A DNA stretch of 64,000 nt from the NCBI GenBank assembly GCA_031421935.1, contig JANOPQ010000185.1:30204-94203 (forward strand), given 5' to 3'. The position numbers were made by a program, and so were the translations under genes. Below are positions 43,764 through 52,832 of the stretch, one piece after another. The notes beneath the pieces are model-generated. The model was given only the letters and a program-made list of their open reading frames with translations. It did no database searches and was not told the origin of the DNA. This DNA comes from JAJTFW01 sp031421935. GTDB lineage: Bacteria > Bacteroidota > Bacteroidia > AKYH767-A > OLB10. Within the stretch, counting starts at the first letter, position 1, and every line of letters starts with the position of its first letter.

Positions 43764-44664
43764 TCTTCTTAATAATTTTAGTGGAGGATTCGTTATTGCT
43801 GGAATATATTTCGCCGAGTAGGATATTAAATAATTCTTTGTTGTTTAAGTATACAAAGTTGTTTACTATTTCTTGTTCGGGATCATTTTCAAATTGTGCT
43901 TGGGCTGGATGATGGTAAAGCGACCATTTGTTTTCATGATATTCCAAAGCAGTAAGGTTTTCTACCCAATCACCACTATTTAGATAGCCAACTTCTCCAT
44001 GCTCATTTTTAATGGTTCTTATCTCGGGTTGATGGATGTGCCCACACACGACATAATCATATCCATTGCTAATGGCAATATCTGCACAAATCACCTCAAA
44101 ATTGTTGATGTACTTCACAGCACTTTTCACTCCATTCTTTATTTTTTTGGATAAAGAAATTTTCTCTCTACCCATTTTTTTTAGTATACTATTGGTACAT
44201 GCGTTAATTAAAATTAATAGGTCGTAGCCTATCGCACCCAATTTTGTGAGCCACTTTGCATGTTGCATGGTTACGTCAAATACGTCACCATGAAACACCC
44301 ATGCGCGCTTCCCATCCATCTCTAATACGAGCTTGTTGTCGATAGATAAATTGCCTAATTGAAATCCAGAAAATTTTCGAAGCAACTCATCATGATTTCC
44401 CGTGATGTAATGTACAGGAACACCACTCGTCGCTAAAGAAATAATTTCTTTTACCACTTGCATGTGATCTTTTGGAAAATAGTTTTTACTGAATTGCCAC
44501 ATGTCAACGATATCACCATTCAGAATTAACCTTCCTGGTTGTATCGACTTTAAATATTGACAAAGTTCTTTAGCGTGGCAACCATAAGTGCCTAAATGAA
44601 CATCGGAAATAACTACTACCTCAACTTCTCTTCTCGCTTTCTTTATCTGTTTAGTAGTCTTCAA
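43729..44664 (-). CDS. Metallophosphoesterase (UDP-2,3-diacylglucosamine diphosphatase-like)
   Basis: 311 residues with all calcineurin-like metal motifs in order: VVISDVHLGTYG (near 18-28), LILNGDIVDMW, YITGNHDE, and CGHIHQPEI. The middle part (GKRAWVFHGDVFD, LTKLGAIGYDLLILINACTNS) matches the LpxH-like group in Bacteroidota, which acts on UDP-diacylglucosamine or a related nucleotide lipid. A second lpxH copy elsewhere in the genome cannot be excluded, so I give no symbol. First gene of the unit with the glycosyltransferase and GH1. Confidence 0.82.
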   Translation of the reverse strand: MKTTKQIKKARREVEVVVISDVHLGTYGCHAKELCQYLKSIQPGRLILNGDIVDMWQFSKNYFPKDHMQVVKEIISLATSGVPVHYITGNHDELLRKFSGFQLGNLSIDNKLVLEMDGKRAWVFHGDVFDVTMQHAKWLTKLGAIGYDLLILINACTNSILKKMGREKISLSKKIKNGVKSAVKYINNFEVICADIAISNGYDYVVCGHIHQPEIRTIKNEHGEVGYLNSGDWVENLTALEYHENKWSLYHHPAQAQFENDPEQEIVNNFVYLNNKELFNILLGEIYSSNNESSTKIIKKNENTLCHTGHG

Positions 44665-45181
44665 GCCGTGGTGGGGTTTTTAAAGTCTACCGAAAGCCGA
44701 TCATAGTGAAAATTTTTATTCCAAATGGTAGTAATTTTTAGAATAGTAAAGCGCTCTATAAAAGCCCAGCTTATTTTATTTAAAAATGCATGTATCACTT
44801 TATTTTTCACGATACAATATTACGCGCACAATGTTAGAATTTTATTACCAAGAAGTTAGATTATTGTTAATAATCTTAAAGGAATTGGAAAAGCAAATTT
44901 TGTATTTCTAATGCTTCTTTCAGAACATACTACACAGGAACCACCATTGCTAAAATTTTCGCCTCTGGAGCAATTTGTAAATGCTGCACAAGAAGAATCG
45001 CCGACATATTTACCTCCTAAGGTTGAACAGCAATTTAATTTATCAATTTCTTTAGTGATAAAATTTCCATCAAAAAAGAGGAAAGAAGATAGTACACAGA
45101 TTTTAATAGTTGTAATATCATAGAACTTAATTGTAATACTGAAATATTCTTTTACAATAAAATAATTTAAACCTTTAGTGA
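44665..45181. other. Intergenic stretch
   Basis: About 520 bp, AT-rich. A 70-codon open frame at 44911-45123 has no signal peptide, family resemblance or promoter, and I do not call it. No repeat recognised apart from the terminator at 45182. Confidence 0.5.
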
Positions 45182-45221
45182 AAAATATAGCCTCTTGTGG
45201 AATATCAAGAGGCTATATTTT
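45182..45221 (-). terminator. Terminator of the S74-domain gene, perfect 16-bp stem
   Basis: 45182-45197 is exactly complementary to 45206-45221, loop of 8 bases (TGGAATAT). On the minus strand it is followed by TTTTTC and lies about 20 bases after the stop. The T-rich flanks on both sides could let it work in both directions. Confidence 0.85.
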
Positions 45222-45239
45222 ATTCTTGGAAACAGAATA

Positions 45240-47894
45240 CTATTGCTTCACCATTTTTTTGCTATCAATTACTTTTCCATCACACACTAAAGTATATGTA
45301 TATAATCCTTTACTTAGGTCAGATGAGTATACATCAAGTTGACCAGTTCCTTTTTCGCTAATAATTGCAGTGTTAATTATCGTACCGGACATTGAAGTAA
45401 AAATTATTTTTGCTACTTTAATTTCTTCTGGAATAAAATAAGTAATTGTTGTACTCTCAGTAAATGGATTTGGATCGTTTTGATTTAAGATGATACCTTG
45501 TTGATTGGATAAAACTATTTTTTGCTCATTGGTAACATCATCATTTGTGTTTTTGTTTTCAATGTTATTAATGTTACTTTTAGCTCTGTTTGAAGAGGCA
45601 TTTGCGGTTAATGAATCTACTTGTGCTTTCAAATCTTTTATTGCTTCTATAAGCACTGGAATTAGTCCGTCATAGTTTATAGATTTAACAGAATAGTCGT
45701 TTTTAACAATTCCATTCGCATCTGTGGATCCAGGATTTGTAAAAGACTTTACTAATTCTGGGGCTACGGCTTCCACTTCCTGAGCAATAAGTCCCATTTG
45801 TGGTGCGTCTGACAAATTGAGGTTGGTAGTTGCATTTAAAGAAGTATCATAATCGTAGCGATATCCGTTTAATCCATTTAATATGGTCCAATAATCAGAA
45901 ATAGGCACCACATCGGTTTTGATGGAAGCATCTGACGATGTATACCATTGGTTAGTTGTATAACCATACCCACTGGCATAAATAGCGGCATTGGTACAGG
46001 CTCCTAAATTGACGCAATTGGTTGCGGGTGCAGTTCCATATACACCATAATTATTGGTTCCATTAATAGCATAACCGGTAACTCCGTAATTATTAGTAGA
46101 ACCTGATTTTATATTGTATCCACGTAAAGCTATTACTTCAGTTTGATTTCCGCCCGATCCTGTAATATCACTGGATACTCCATATAGTAAAGCACCCGTT
46201 GCTGTTGATGTTGAATTAGTAATTAAACGTAAACCCCATACCGCGGGGGTTGCTCCCGTAACTGTATTATACATTCCATAAGTCTCAGAACCTGTCGCTG
46301 TTTTTGTATTGTTCAGATTTAACTCTATTCCAGTGGCATAAGTATTTGAGCCATTTTGATCCATATAAATTCCGGTAGAAGTATTTCCTGAATTAGCATC
46401 GGTATGTATAAGTCCGTATGTATCTCCAGTGGAACTACTTGTTGGTATAGCTGAACTTAATGCAATGAGTTGTGTGTTTGCACCACTCATTGCAATTTCA
46501 ACACCTTTTTTTATACCACCTGTTGTTCCTAATGAATTTTCAATTCTTACTGTTGATTGATTTCCGGCTGATAAAGTTGGTGCGTGTACTTCAAGAGTAG
46601 AAACGGGTGATGTGGTACCAATTCCAACCTGAGCCGGTCCTCCATTATAGGAAGGTATTAGAATGAAATCACCTAAACTGGTTGTTTGCAAATCGGTAAA
46701 GGAAATGCCATCAGTTTGTGTAATTCTAAATTGTGGTACAGCAGCATTGTCATAAACTTCTAAACGCCTTGCAGCATCAATTCCTGCAATTCCTAATAAT
46801 CCAGCAGGTTGTAATCCCACTCTCATAAATCCAAAATTTGTACTATTTGCATTTGAAAATCGGGAAATTTCAACACTGTCAATATTAAAAAAGTAACGTC
46901 CTCTAAAAGCTCTTGGTGAGGCTATTTTCTGATAATCATAAGGTCTTGCATCAAACCAAAATCCATCCAATCTTGCAATTTGTTCAAATCGCAAATTAAT
47001 AGTTTGAATTAATCCGCTATTGTCAAACCGGATATGCGTTGAATTACTTGCTCCACACCATAAATCGAGTGCATGATCTGCGCTATTAGCTGTAGACATG
47101 GTGTAGCCTGGATTCCAAATTCTGAATCCATCTACTGCGGTAGTTAATTGGTTTTCTCGCATTGCTCCACCATATGTAAATTCAGCTCGTTCAATTAAAG
47201 ATGATATCGTTTGATCTCGAATTTGGAAACGCATGGGTTGATTTTCCTGCTGACGAATATTAACGATTGGAGTAGTAGCCTCCACATTAATAAGAAATCC
47301 ATCAGTGGCTGTAATGCCTGTAGCGTCATTTGATAACTGAAATCCAGCCTCTGTTGCTGCAGTTGATTCATGTGCATGCAATAAATGCGTAGCACCGAAA
47401 GCAGTATAATCACCAATTCCTACAAAACCGGCATCTGCACCGGTTCCGCCAACTATTTCTATACCTTCATTTGTTGTTCCTGTTGTTACAGCACCGGATG
47501 AGAGACGTAATGGCCCCCTTGTAGCATATAAATTTAGAGCGTTCGCTCCTGTTGCAAACCATGCTCTAAACATTTCATTCGTTCCTCTGAACATTCTCCA
47601 TGCATCAGCTATATTTGTAGCAGAAGAGTTAGTTCTGAAACTTTCGTTTGAACCCGATGGCGCAACATGAAGCCATGATCCTGGAGTAGTGGTGCCAATG
47701 CCTAGTTCGCCTGTTTGTTCCAATTGCATTCGTAACGTTCCATTTGTTCGAAAGCTTAAATCATTTGCATCTGTTGTTCCTAAATAATTTGTTGCAGCGT
47801 TGGTACTTGTATTTCCCAATATATCCCAATAGGTTTGTGCAAAAGAATTTAGACATAAAATTAGCGCGATACTAATTAAGTAGATTTTTTTCAT
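45240..47894 (-). CDS. T9SS-exported fiber-like protein with S74 intramolecular chaperone domain
   Basis: 884 residues. Signal peptide about 1-19 (SFAQ); a long beta-structured region with the recurring phrase (V/L)GIGTTxP near residues 65, 150 and 430, as in tail-fiber-like cell-surface proteins; then at about 650-765 an endosialidase-type chaperone (Peptidase_S74) domain: SSDASIKTDVVPI, LNGYRYDYD, GLIAQEVEAVAPELV, NYDGLIPVLIEAIKDLKAQVDSL. In phage this domain folds trimeric fibers and cuts itself off at the conserved serine. A type A sorting domain follows (about 800-884, ILNQNDPNPFTESTTI). Autocleavage would therefore release the sorting domain. It follows the gene at 47907 by 12 bp. Confidence 0.88.
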   Translation of the reverse strand: MKKIYLISIALILCLNSFAQTYWDILGNTSTNAATNYLGTTDANDLSFRTNGTLRMQLEQTGELGIGTTTPGSWLHVAPSGSNESFRTNSSATNIADAWRMFRGTNEMFRAWFATGANALNLYATRGPLRLSSGAVTTGTTNEGIEIVGGTGADAGFVGIGDYTAFGATHLLHAHESTAATEAGFQLSNDATGITATDGFLINVEATTPIVNIRQQENQPMRFQIRDQTISSLIERAEFTYGGAMRENQLTTAVDGFRIWNPGYTMSTANSADHALDLWCGASNSTHIRFDNSGLIQTINLRFEQIARLDGFWFDARPYDYQKIASPRAFRGRYFFNIDSVEISRFSNANSTNFGFMRVGLQPAGLLGIAGIDAARRLEVYDNAAVPQFRITQTDGISFTDLQTTSLGDFILIPSYNGGPAQVGIGTTSPVSTLEVHAPTLSAGNQSTVRIENSLGTTGGIKKGVEIAMSGANTQLIALSSAIPTSSSTGDTYGLIHTDANSGNTSTGIYMDQNGSNTYATGIELNLNNTKTATGSETYGMYNTVTGATPAVWGLRLITNSTSTATGALLYGVSSDITGSGGNQTEVIALRGYNIKSGSTNNYGVTGYAINGTNNYGVYGTAPATNCVNLGACTNAAIYASGYGYTTNQWYTSSDASIKTDVVPISDYWTILNGLNGYRYDYDTSLNATTNLNLSDAPQMGLIAQEVEAVAPELVKSFTNPGSTDANGIVKNDYSVKSINYDGLIPVLIEAIKDLKAQVDSLTANASSNRAKSNINNIENKNTNDDVTNEQKIVLSNQQGIILNQNDPNPFTESTTITYFIPEEIKVAKIIFTSMSGTIINTAIISEKGTGQLDVYSSDLSKGLYTYTLVCDGKVIDSKKMVKQ

Positions 47895-47906
47895 AGAAGT
47901 TGTTTT

Positions 47907-48866
47907 TTAAATAATTAACACTTTTTTATATATAATCACATTGTCAATTTTAATTGCTATAAAATACAAACCAACACTCAACTCAGAAGTATTCAAATAA
48001 TTTGTGCCATTTGTTAAAACTAAAGATCTACTTAACCTTCCATCTAATGTATAAACTTGTGCAACAACTTGCTTTCCTGACTTTACATTTACCGTTAGCA
48101 AACTTCCTGCAATGGCAACTGTAGGGAAAATATTTATTAATTGGGAGATATCATTTGATGGTGCAATGCCCTGCAAAGAGTCCAAGGGAATAAGCGAAAC
48201 TTTATCGATATAATAATATGCATTTTGATACTCTCCATTCCCATTATCCGCATCAATTATAGTTGTAACCGAGCTATCTTTAAAATTGCCAATGGTTAAA
48301 TATTTTTCTCCACCAATTGCAGTGTAGATACCAGAAATAGTTGTCCAATTTGTACTATCTGTGATGATATTTCCTTGTAGATTTTCAATTTGTGGAATTA
48401 ATGGTAAATAAAAACAACCGTTCCCATTAGGTGCCTGATGACTTAAATATGCACCAATATCGTCTGTAGCCAGATAAAATTGATTGGCTCTAGAAACAAA
48501 AAATTCCAACTTGTATTCTTTACCTGCTATTAAGGTGTCTATTAGTTCAGTTGTGATATAGTCACGCGTACCAATACTACTAATTATTGGCATCGCAACG
48601 AACATACCTATGTACGCAATACCATCATAAGGCAATTGATATCCACTTTGATTTTGCAATGCAGAAGTTCCGCAAGTTGGATTTAAACCATAATAATAAT
48701 CAGGTGTACAACTTGTTGGAGTAAACCAGGGTTGACTTGCATTGTGAAATTGAAAACTATCACAATTCAATGTATCTTCAAAACTCGGATTAGGCACTAA
48801 ATTCAGTTGAGCCTCTGCCAGAGGCAAATTGAAAAAAACTAATATAAAAGCAATGAAAGGTCTCAT
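47907..48866 (-). CDS. T9SS-exported protein with N-terminal CBM-like domain
   Basis: 319 residues. Signal peptide about 1-19 (LAEAQ), then LNLVPNPSFEDTLNC and GYQLPYDGIAYIGMFV followed by ELIDTLIAGKEYKLEFFVSRAN. This arrangement is common at the N-terminus of Bacteroidota gliding/OmpA-type surface proteins and looks like a jelly-roll carbohydrate-binding module. Residues about 245-319 form a type A sorting domain (INIFPTVAIAGSLLTV, ending YKKVLII). It is first in a two-gene unit, with the S74 protein 12 bp downstream, so the two may form one surface structure. Confidence 0.8.
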   Translation of the reverse strand: MRPFIAFILVFFNLPLAEAQLNLVPNPSFEDTLNCDSFQFHNASQPWFTPTSCTPDYYYGLNPTCGTSALQNQSGYQLPYDGIAYIGMFVAMPIISSIGTRDYITTELIDTLIAGKEYKLEFFVSRANQFYLATDDIGAYLSHQAPNGNGCFYLPLIPQIENLQGNIITDSTNWTTISGIYTAIGGEKYLTIGNFKDSSVTTIIDADNGNGEYQNAYYYIDKVSLIPLDSLQGIAPSNDISQLINIFPTVAIAGSLLTVNVKSGKQVVAQVYTLDGRLSRSLVLTNGTNYLNTSELSVGLYFIAIKIDNVIIYKKVLII

Positions 48867-48891
48867 AAGAGAATAAATTAAAAATACAAAT

Positions 48892-48899
48892 CAAATGTA
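48892..48899 (-). promoter_or_regulatory. Bacteroidota -7 element (TACATTTG) of the two-gene T9SS unit
   Basis: The minus strand reads TACATTTG, an exact TAnnTTTG match, 25 bases before the ATG at 48866. An ATTG at about the right -33 distance (48921 region) is imperfect. Confidence 0.5.
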
Positions 48900-49124
48900 A
48901 ATAAAGATTTGGATTTATAACAATATTAAATTGTAAAATTCATAAAGCATTGAACTTCATACAAAAGATATAGTCTCTGTTGCTTATTTCATTTATTATT
49001 AAGAATTCGAAGGGTGGCTCAATTTAATATGTGCCAAATGAAAAATCTAAGAGTAAAGTCAAACTAACAGATAAAAACGATATTTAAAATTCGCTGCTTA
49101 ATTTAAAAAGGGTACATTTTAGTT

Positions 49125-49943
49125 TTACTGTACTATAAACCAAGGATTCAATAAATCTATTTTATTATACACGACTGGACTTTGATCTTTTGCATTGATC
49201 ACCGTAAACCCTGCCGAATGCGCGATGGCTTGCCCTGCCGCTGTATCCCATTCCATGGTAGGAGCAAAACGTGGATATACATCCGCAGCGCCTTCTGCTA
49301 CTAAACAAAGCTTGAGTGAACTCCCTTTAGAGATCATTTGTAAATCGGAATGGCTCTGTTTAAGTTCATCAATGAATACAGTAGTCTCTTCACTCAAATG
49401 GGATCGTGATGCAACCACCGTGAAAGGACGATTTTCATTTTTAATGGGTAATCGTCTGCTTGCCGTAATTAAACGATCTGCAATATGAGGGGTTTGTATA
49501 ATATGCGTTAAATATTCTAAATCGGCTTCTGCTTTATACGAACCTGTTCCTTCTGCACCAAAATAGAGGGCGTCGATGATGGGTGCATAGATAACACCCA
49601 GGATGGCAACACCATTTTTAATGAGTGCAATGTTCACTGTGAATTCTCCATTCCTCTTAATAAATTCTTTAGTGCCATCTAAAGGATCAATCAACCAAAA
49701 TATTCCCCACTTACTTCTTTCTTCGAATGGAATTTCTCTTCCTTCTTCGCTTAATAAAGGCAATCCAGTTTCATGCAGAATGTCTACAATCTTATGATGT
49801 GATTTTTTATCAGCTTCTGTCAAAGGACTCTTGTCGTCTTTCAGCTCTACACTGAACTCACGAGCGTAAACTTCTTTTATTTCTTTTCCAGCAAGTACTG
49901 CCGCTTTAATTGCGATTGATAAAAGTTGATTGTAATTTTCCAT
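49125..49943 (-). CDS. cysQ: 3'(2'),5'-bisphosphate nucleotidase
   Basis: Removes the 3'-phosphate of PAP, the by-product of PAPS-dependent sulfotransfer, giving AMP. An IMPase-superfamily protein of 272 residues: KDDKSPLTEADKKSH (CysQ type), PLLSEEG, WLIDPLDGTKEF (D86, D89 metal ligands), and MEWDTAAGQAIAHSAG. Last gene of the minus-strand sulfate-activation unit, 30 bp after cysN. With four sulfotransferases in the same window the need for PAP removal is obvious. Inositol monophosphatase is the alternative, but the CysQ-specific N-terminal block and the context argue against it. Confidence 0.93.
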   Translation of the reverse strand: MENYNQLLSIAIKAAVLAGKEIKEVYAREFSVELKDDKSPLTEADKKSHHKIVDILHETGLPLLSEEGREIPFEERSKWGIFWLIDPLDGTKEFIKRNGEFTVNIALIKNGVAILGVIYAPIIDALYFGAEGTGSYKAEADLEYLTHIIQTPHIADRLITASRRLPIKNENRPFTVVASRSHLSEETTVFIDELKQSHSDLQMISKGSSLKLCLVAEGAADVYPRFAPTMEWDTAAGQAIAHSAGFTVINAKDQSPVVYNKIDLLNPWFIVQ

Positions 49944-49973
49944 TTGAACTATTGAATAAAGTATAAAATAAAA

Positions 49974-51248
49974 TTAAACGATCATTCCGGCACCGATGGT
50001 TTCATTGGTGGACTCATCAATGATTATGATACTTCCGGTATGTCGATTTTTCCGATAGCTATCAAAAAAGATGGGGACGGTAGTCTTAATGGAAATACGA
50101 GCAATGTCATTCATGCCAATCTTTTTATCTTCTTCGTTACGATGTAAAGTACTAATATCAATTTTATAACGAATATCTTTTATAATACATCGTGCATCTT
50201 TTGTGGTGTGACGTATGGCGTATTTACCACCAACCTGTAAAGGAGTAGAGTTTAACCAACAAACCATCACATCAAATTCTTGCATGGCATTAGGAACATT
50301 GTTTTCACGAACAATCATGTCTCCACGACTGATGTCAACATCTTTATCTAACGTAATGGTAACCGACATCGGAGAATAAGCTTCTGGGATTTCTTCTCCA
50401 AAAAGTTCAATGGTTTTTACGGTTGCTATCTCTTCACTCGGTAGCACTTTAACTTTGTCACCCGGCTTAAATATTCCACTGGAAATTCTTCCTGCATAGC
50501 CTCTGTAATCGTGGTGTTCGGTTTGTTGTGGACGAATTACATATTGCACAGGGAAACGGCAATCAATATGATTCTCGTCGCTGCTGATATGCAAATGCTC
50601 CAATAAGTACATCAACGTTGGACCATTGTACCAAGTCATGTTTTTAGATTTGTCAACGACATTGTCACCCAACAGTGCACTGATTGGTAAAAAACTTACG
50701 TCCTTAATATCCAGTTTTGAAGAAAGTGATTTAAACTCATCAACCACTTTTTCAAAGGCCGCTTCTTCGTAATTCACTAAGTCCATCTTATTGATGCAAA
50801 TGATCAAGTGAGGAATTTGAAGGAGTGAAGCAATGAATGAATGACGAATGGTTTGCTCCAATACCCCTTTGCGCGCATCTACTAATATTAATGCGGCGTT
50901 TGCAGTGGAAGCACCCGTCACCATATTTCGAGTGTACTGAATATGTCCAGGTGTATCAGCAATGATAAATTTACGCTTTGGCGTTGCAAAATAACGATAA
51001 GCTACATCAATGGTAATTCCTTGCTCTCTTTCTGCCTTTAGTCCATCTGTAAGCAAACTTAAATCCACATGCTCAAATCCACGCTGTGAACTACGTTGTT
51101 CAATAGCTTCGAGTTGATCTTCAAAAATTTGTTTGCTGTCATATAATAATCGACCGATTAATGTGCTCTTTCCATCATCAACACTTCCTGCAGTGGTGAA
51201 GCGAAGTAACTCCATGTTTAAATATCCGTCTTTACTAAAATCACTCAT
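49974..51248 (-). CDS. cysN: Sulfate adenylyltransferase subunit 1 (GTPase)
   Basis: GTPase subunit that drives APS synthesis by CysD. EF-Tu-like motifs: TAGSVDDGKSTLIGRLLYD (P-loop, GSVDDGKS at 21-28), REQGITIDVAYRYF (switch I), ADTPGH (D98), and CINKMD. Domains 2 and 3 follow (QTEHHDYRGYAGRISSG, VQVGGKYAIRHTTKD-type). At 424 residues it lacks a fused CysC domain, consistent with the separate cysC gene upstream. It starts 54 bp after cysD. Confidence 0.95.
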   Translation of the reverse strand: MSDFSKDGYLNMELLRFTTAGSVDDGKSTLIGRLLYDSKQIFEDQLEAIEQRSSQRGFEHVDLSLLTDGLKAEREQGITIDVAYRYFATPKRKFIIADTPGHIQYTRNMVTGASTANAALILVDARKGVLEQTIRHSFIASLLQIPHLIICINKMDLVNYEEAAFEKVVDEFKSLSSKLDIKDVSFLPISALLGDNVVDKSKNMTWYNGPTLMYLLEHLHISSDENHIDCRFPVQYVIRPQQTEHHDYRGYAGRISSGIFKPGDKVKVLPSEEIATVKTIELFGEEIPEAYSPMSVTITLDKDVDISRGDMIVRENNVPNAMQEFDVMVCWLNSTPLQVGGKYAIRHTTKDARCIIKDIRYKIDISTLHRNEEDKKIGMNDIARISIKTTVPIFFDSYRKNRHTGSIIIIDESTNETIGAGMIV

Positions 51249-51302
51249 CTTCTTCTTATTGAATTATCAAATATTATTTTAATTATAGTAGATCTAAATC
51301 TA

Positions 51303-52208
51303 CTAAAAATAACCTGCTTTTTTTCTATCTTCCATGGCAGTTTCACTGCGCTTGTCGTCTGATCGAGTTCCGCGTTCAGTCGTTTTACTTGCTGCCACTT
51401 CTTCAATGATTTGCTGTAAGCTATTTGCAGGAGAGAGAACAGCTCCTGTGCAAGTCATGTCACCAATGGTACGGAAACGAACCGTCATCATTTCTGCTTT
51501 TTCAGTTTCACGAACAGTAATATATTCAGAGTTGGCAAGTAACATTCCATCGCGCTTCACAATTTCACGTTGATGTGTAAAATAAATATTAGGAATATCA
51601 ATTTTTTCCATGGAAATGTACATCCACACATCCATTTCTGTCCAATTGCTTAACGGAAACACTCTAAAATGTTCACCTTGATGTTTACGTCCATTCAACA
51701 ACATCCATAACTCCGGACGCTGATTTTTTGGATCCCATTGTCCAAATTCATCACGGTGTGAAAAGAATCTTTCTTTCGCTCTAGCTTTTTCTTCGTCTCT
51801 TCGCGCACCACCCATGGCGGCATCTACTTTTAATTCTTCTAAAGCATCGAGCAGCGTAATCGTTTGCAACATATTTCGACTTGCATTAGGACCTTTTTCC
51901 TCCTTAGCACGACCTGAATTAATAGAATCTTGAACATTGCGAATAATTAAATTGGCATCAATTTCTTCTACCATTTTATCACGAAACTGAATCGTTTCAG
52001 GAAAATTATGTCCTGTATCAATATGTAAGAGTGGGAATGGAATGCGAGCAGGATAAAAAGCTTTGCGTGCTAAGTGAGTCATTACGATAGAATCTTTTCC
52101 ACCTGAAAACAACATAGCAGGTCTCTCAAATTGAGAAGCCGTTTCACGAATAATATAGATAGCCTCAGCTTCGAGTTCACGAAGGTGATTTAAATGATAA
52201 AGGATCAT
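51303..52208 (-). CDS. cysD: Sulfate adenylyltransferase subunit 2
   Basis: Forms APS and pyrophosphate from ATP and sulfate. 301 residues with the PP-loop SGGKDS (35-40), HIDTGHNFPETIQFRD, GGARRDEEKARAKER, FPLSNWTEMDVW, and the end ERGTRSDDKRSETAMEDRKKAGYF, all diagnostic of CysD. Its ATG overlaps the stop of cysC by 4 bp, so the two are translationally coupled. No cysH, cysI or cysJ is seen nearby. Confidence 0.97.
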   Translation of the reverse strand: MILYHLNHLRELEAEAIYIIRETASQFERPAMLFSGGKDSIVMTHLARKAFYPARIPFPLLHIDTGHNFPETIQFRDKMVEEIDANLIIRNVQDSINSGRAKEEKGPNASRNMLQTITLLDALEELKVDAAMGGARRDEEKARAKERFFSHRDEFGQWDPKNQRPELWMLLNGRKHQGEHFRVFPLSNWTEMDVWMYISMEKIDIPNIYFTHQREIVKRDGMLLANSEYITVRETEKAEMMTVRFRTIGDMTCTGAVLSPANSLQQIIEEVAASKTTERGTRSDDKRSETAMEDRKKAGYF

Positions 52209-52810
52209 CCTTTCAAGGGTTTAATGCAATTGTACGTATAGGATAGAATTTTGTTCACACTATCGTCCAATTTTTCTTGGTCGGTGTGAACAGTAATTTC
52301 GGGATGTGTAGGAATTTCGAAGGGGGACGAAATCCCCGTAAAGTTAGTGATTTCTCCTCTACGAGCCTTGGCATATAGTCCTTTTACATCTCTTTGTTCA
52401 CAAATTTCGAGAGGGCAATCAATATGTATTTCAATAAATTCACCTTCTTTAAGTAGATTTCTCACCGTATCTCGATCTTCACGAAATGGGGAGATGAAGG
52501 CACTGATAACGATGATTCCGGCATCTAAAAAGAGCTTGGCAACTTCACCAATTCTTCGAATATTCTCTTTTCTGCCACTTTCACTGAAGTCAATGTTATT
52601 GTTAAGCCCGTGCCGGATATTGTCACCATCAAGTAAATACGTTTTATAGCCTTGTTCATGCAGCACTTGCTCAACTCGATCAGCAATGGTGGATTTTCCA
52701 GAGCCACTTAATCCAGTAAGCCATAAAAGAACAGGTTTTTGTTGTAACAATTTTTCTCTGTCTGCCTTACTAATTTTATAATCTTGCTTTATGATATCTA
52801 AATTTTTCAT
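52205..52810 (-). CDS. cysC: Adenylyl-sulfate (APS) kinase
   Basis: Phosphorylates APS to PAPS. From the ATG at 52810 the protein is about 201 residues: P-loop LTGLSGSGKSTIA, LDGDNIRHGLN, FSESGRKENIRRIGEVAKLFLDAG, SAFISPFREDRD, and IHIDCPLEICEQRDVKGLYAKARRGEI. An upstream in-frame ATG at 52864 would overlap the permease stop and add residues foreign to the family. It begins 22 bp after the permease gene. Complete, all catalytic elements visible. Confidence 0.95.
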   Translation of the reverse strand: MKNLDIIKQDYKISKADREKLLQQKPVLLWLTGLSGSGKSTIADRVEQVLHEQGYKTYLLDGDNIRHGLNNNIDFSESGRKENIRRIGEVAKLFLDAGIIVISAFISPFREDRDTVRNLLKEGEFIEIHIDCPLEICEQRDVKGLYAKARRGEITNFTGISSPFEIPTHPEITVHTDQEKLDDSVNKILSYTYNCIKPLKG

Positions 52811-52832
52811 TTGTAGAATTTCAATGTTTAAT

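Noticed and set aside
44911..45123. Open frame of 70 codons on the plus strand
   Set aside because: No promoter, signal peptide or resemblance; lies in an AT-rich spacer.
45240..47894. Prophage tail fiber because of the S74 domain
   Set aside because: No phage genes nearby, and the protein has a signal peptide and a T9SS sorting domain.
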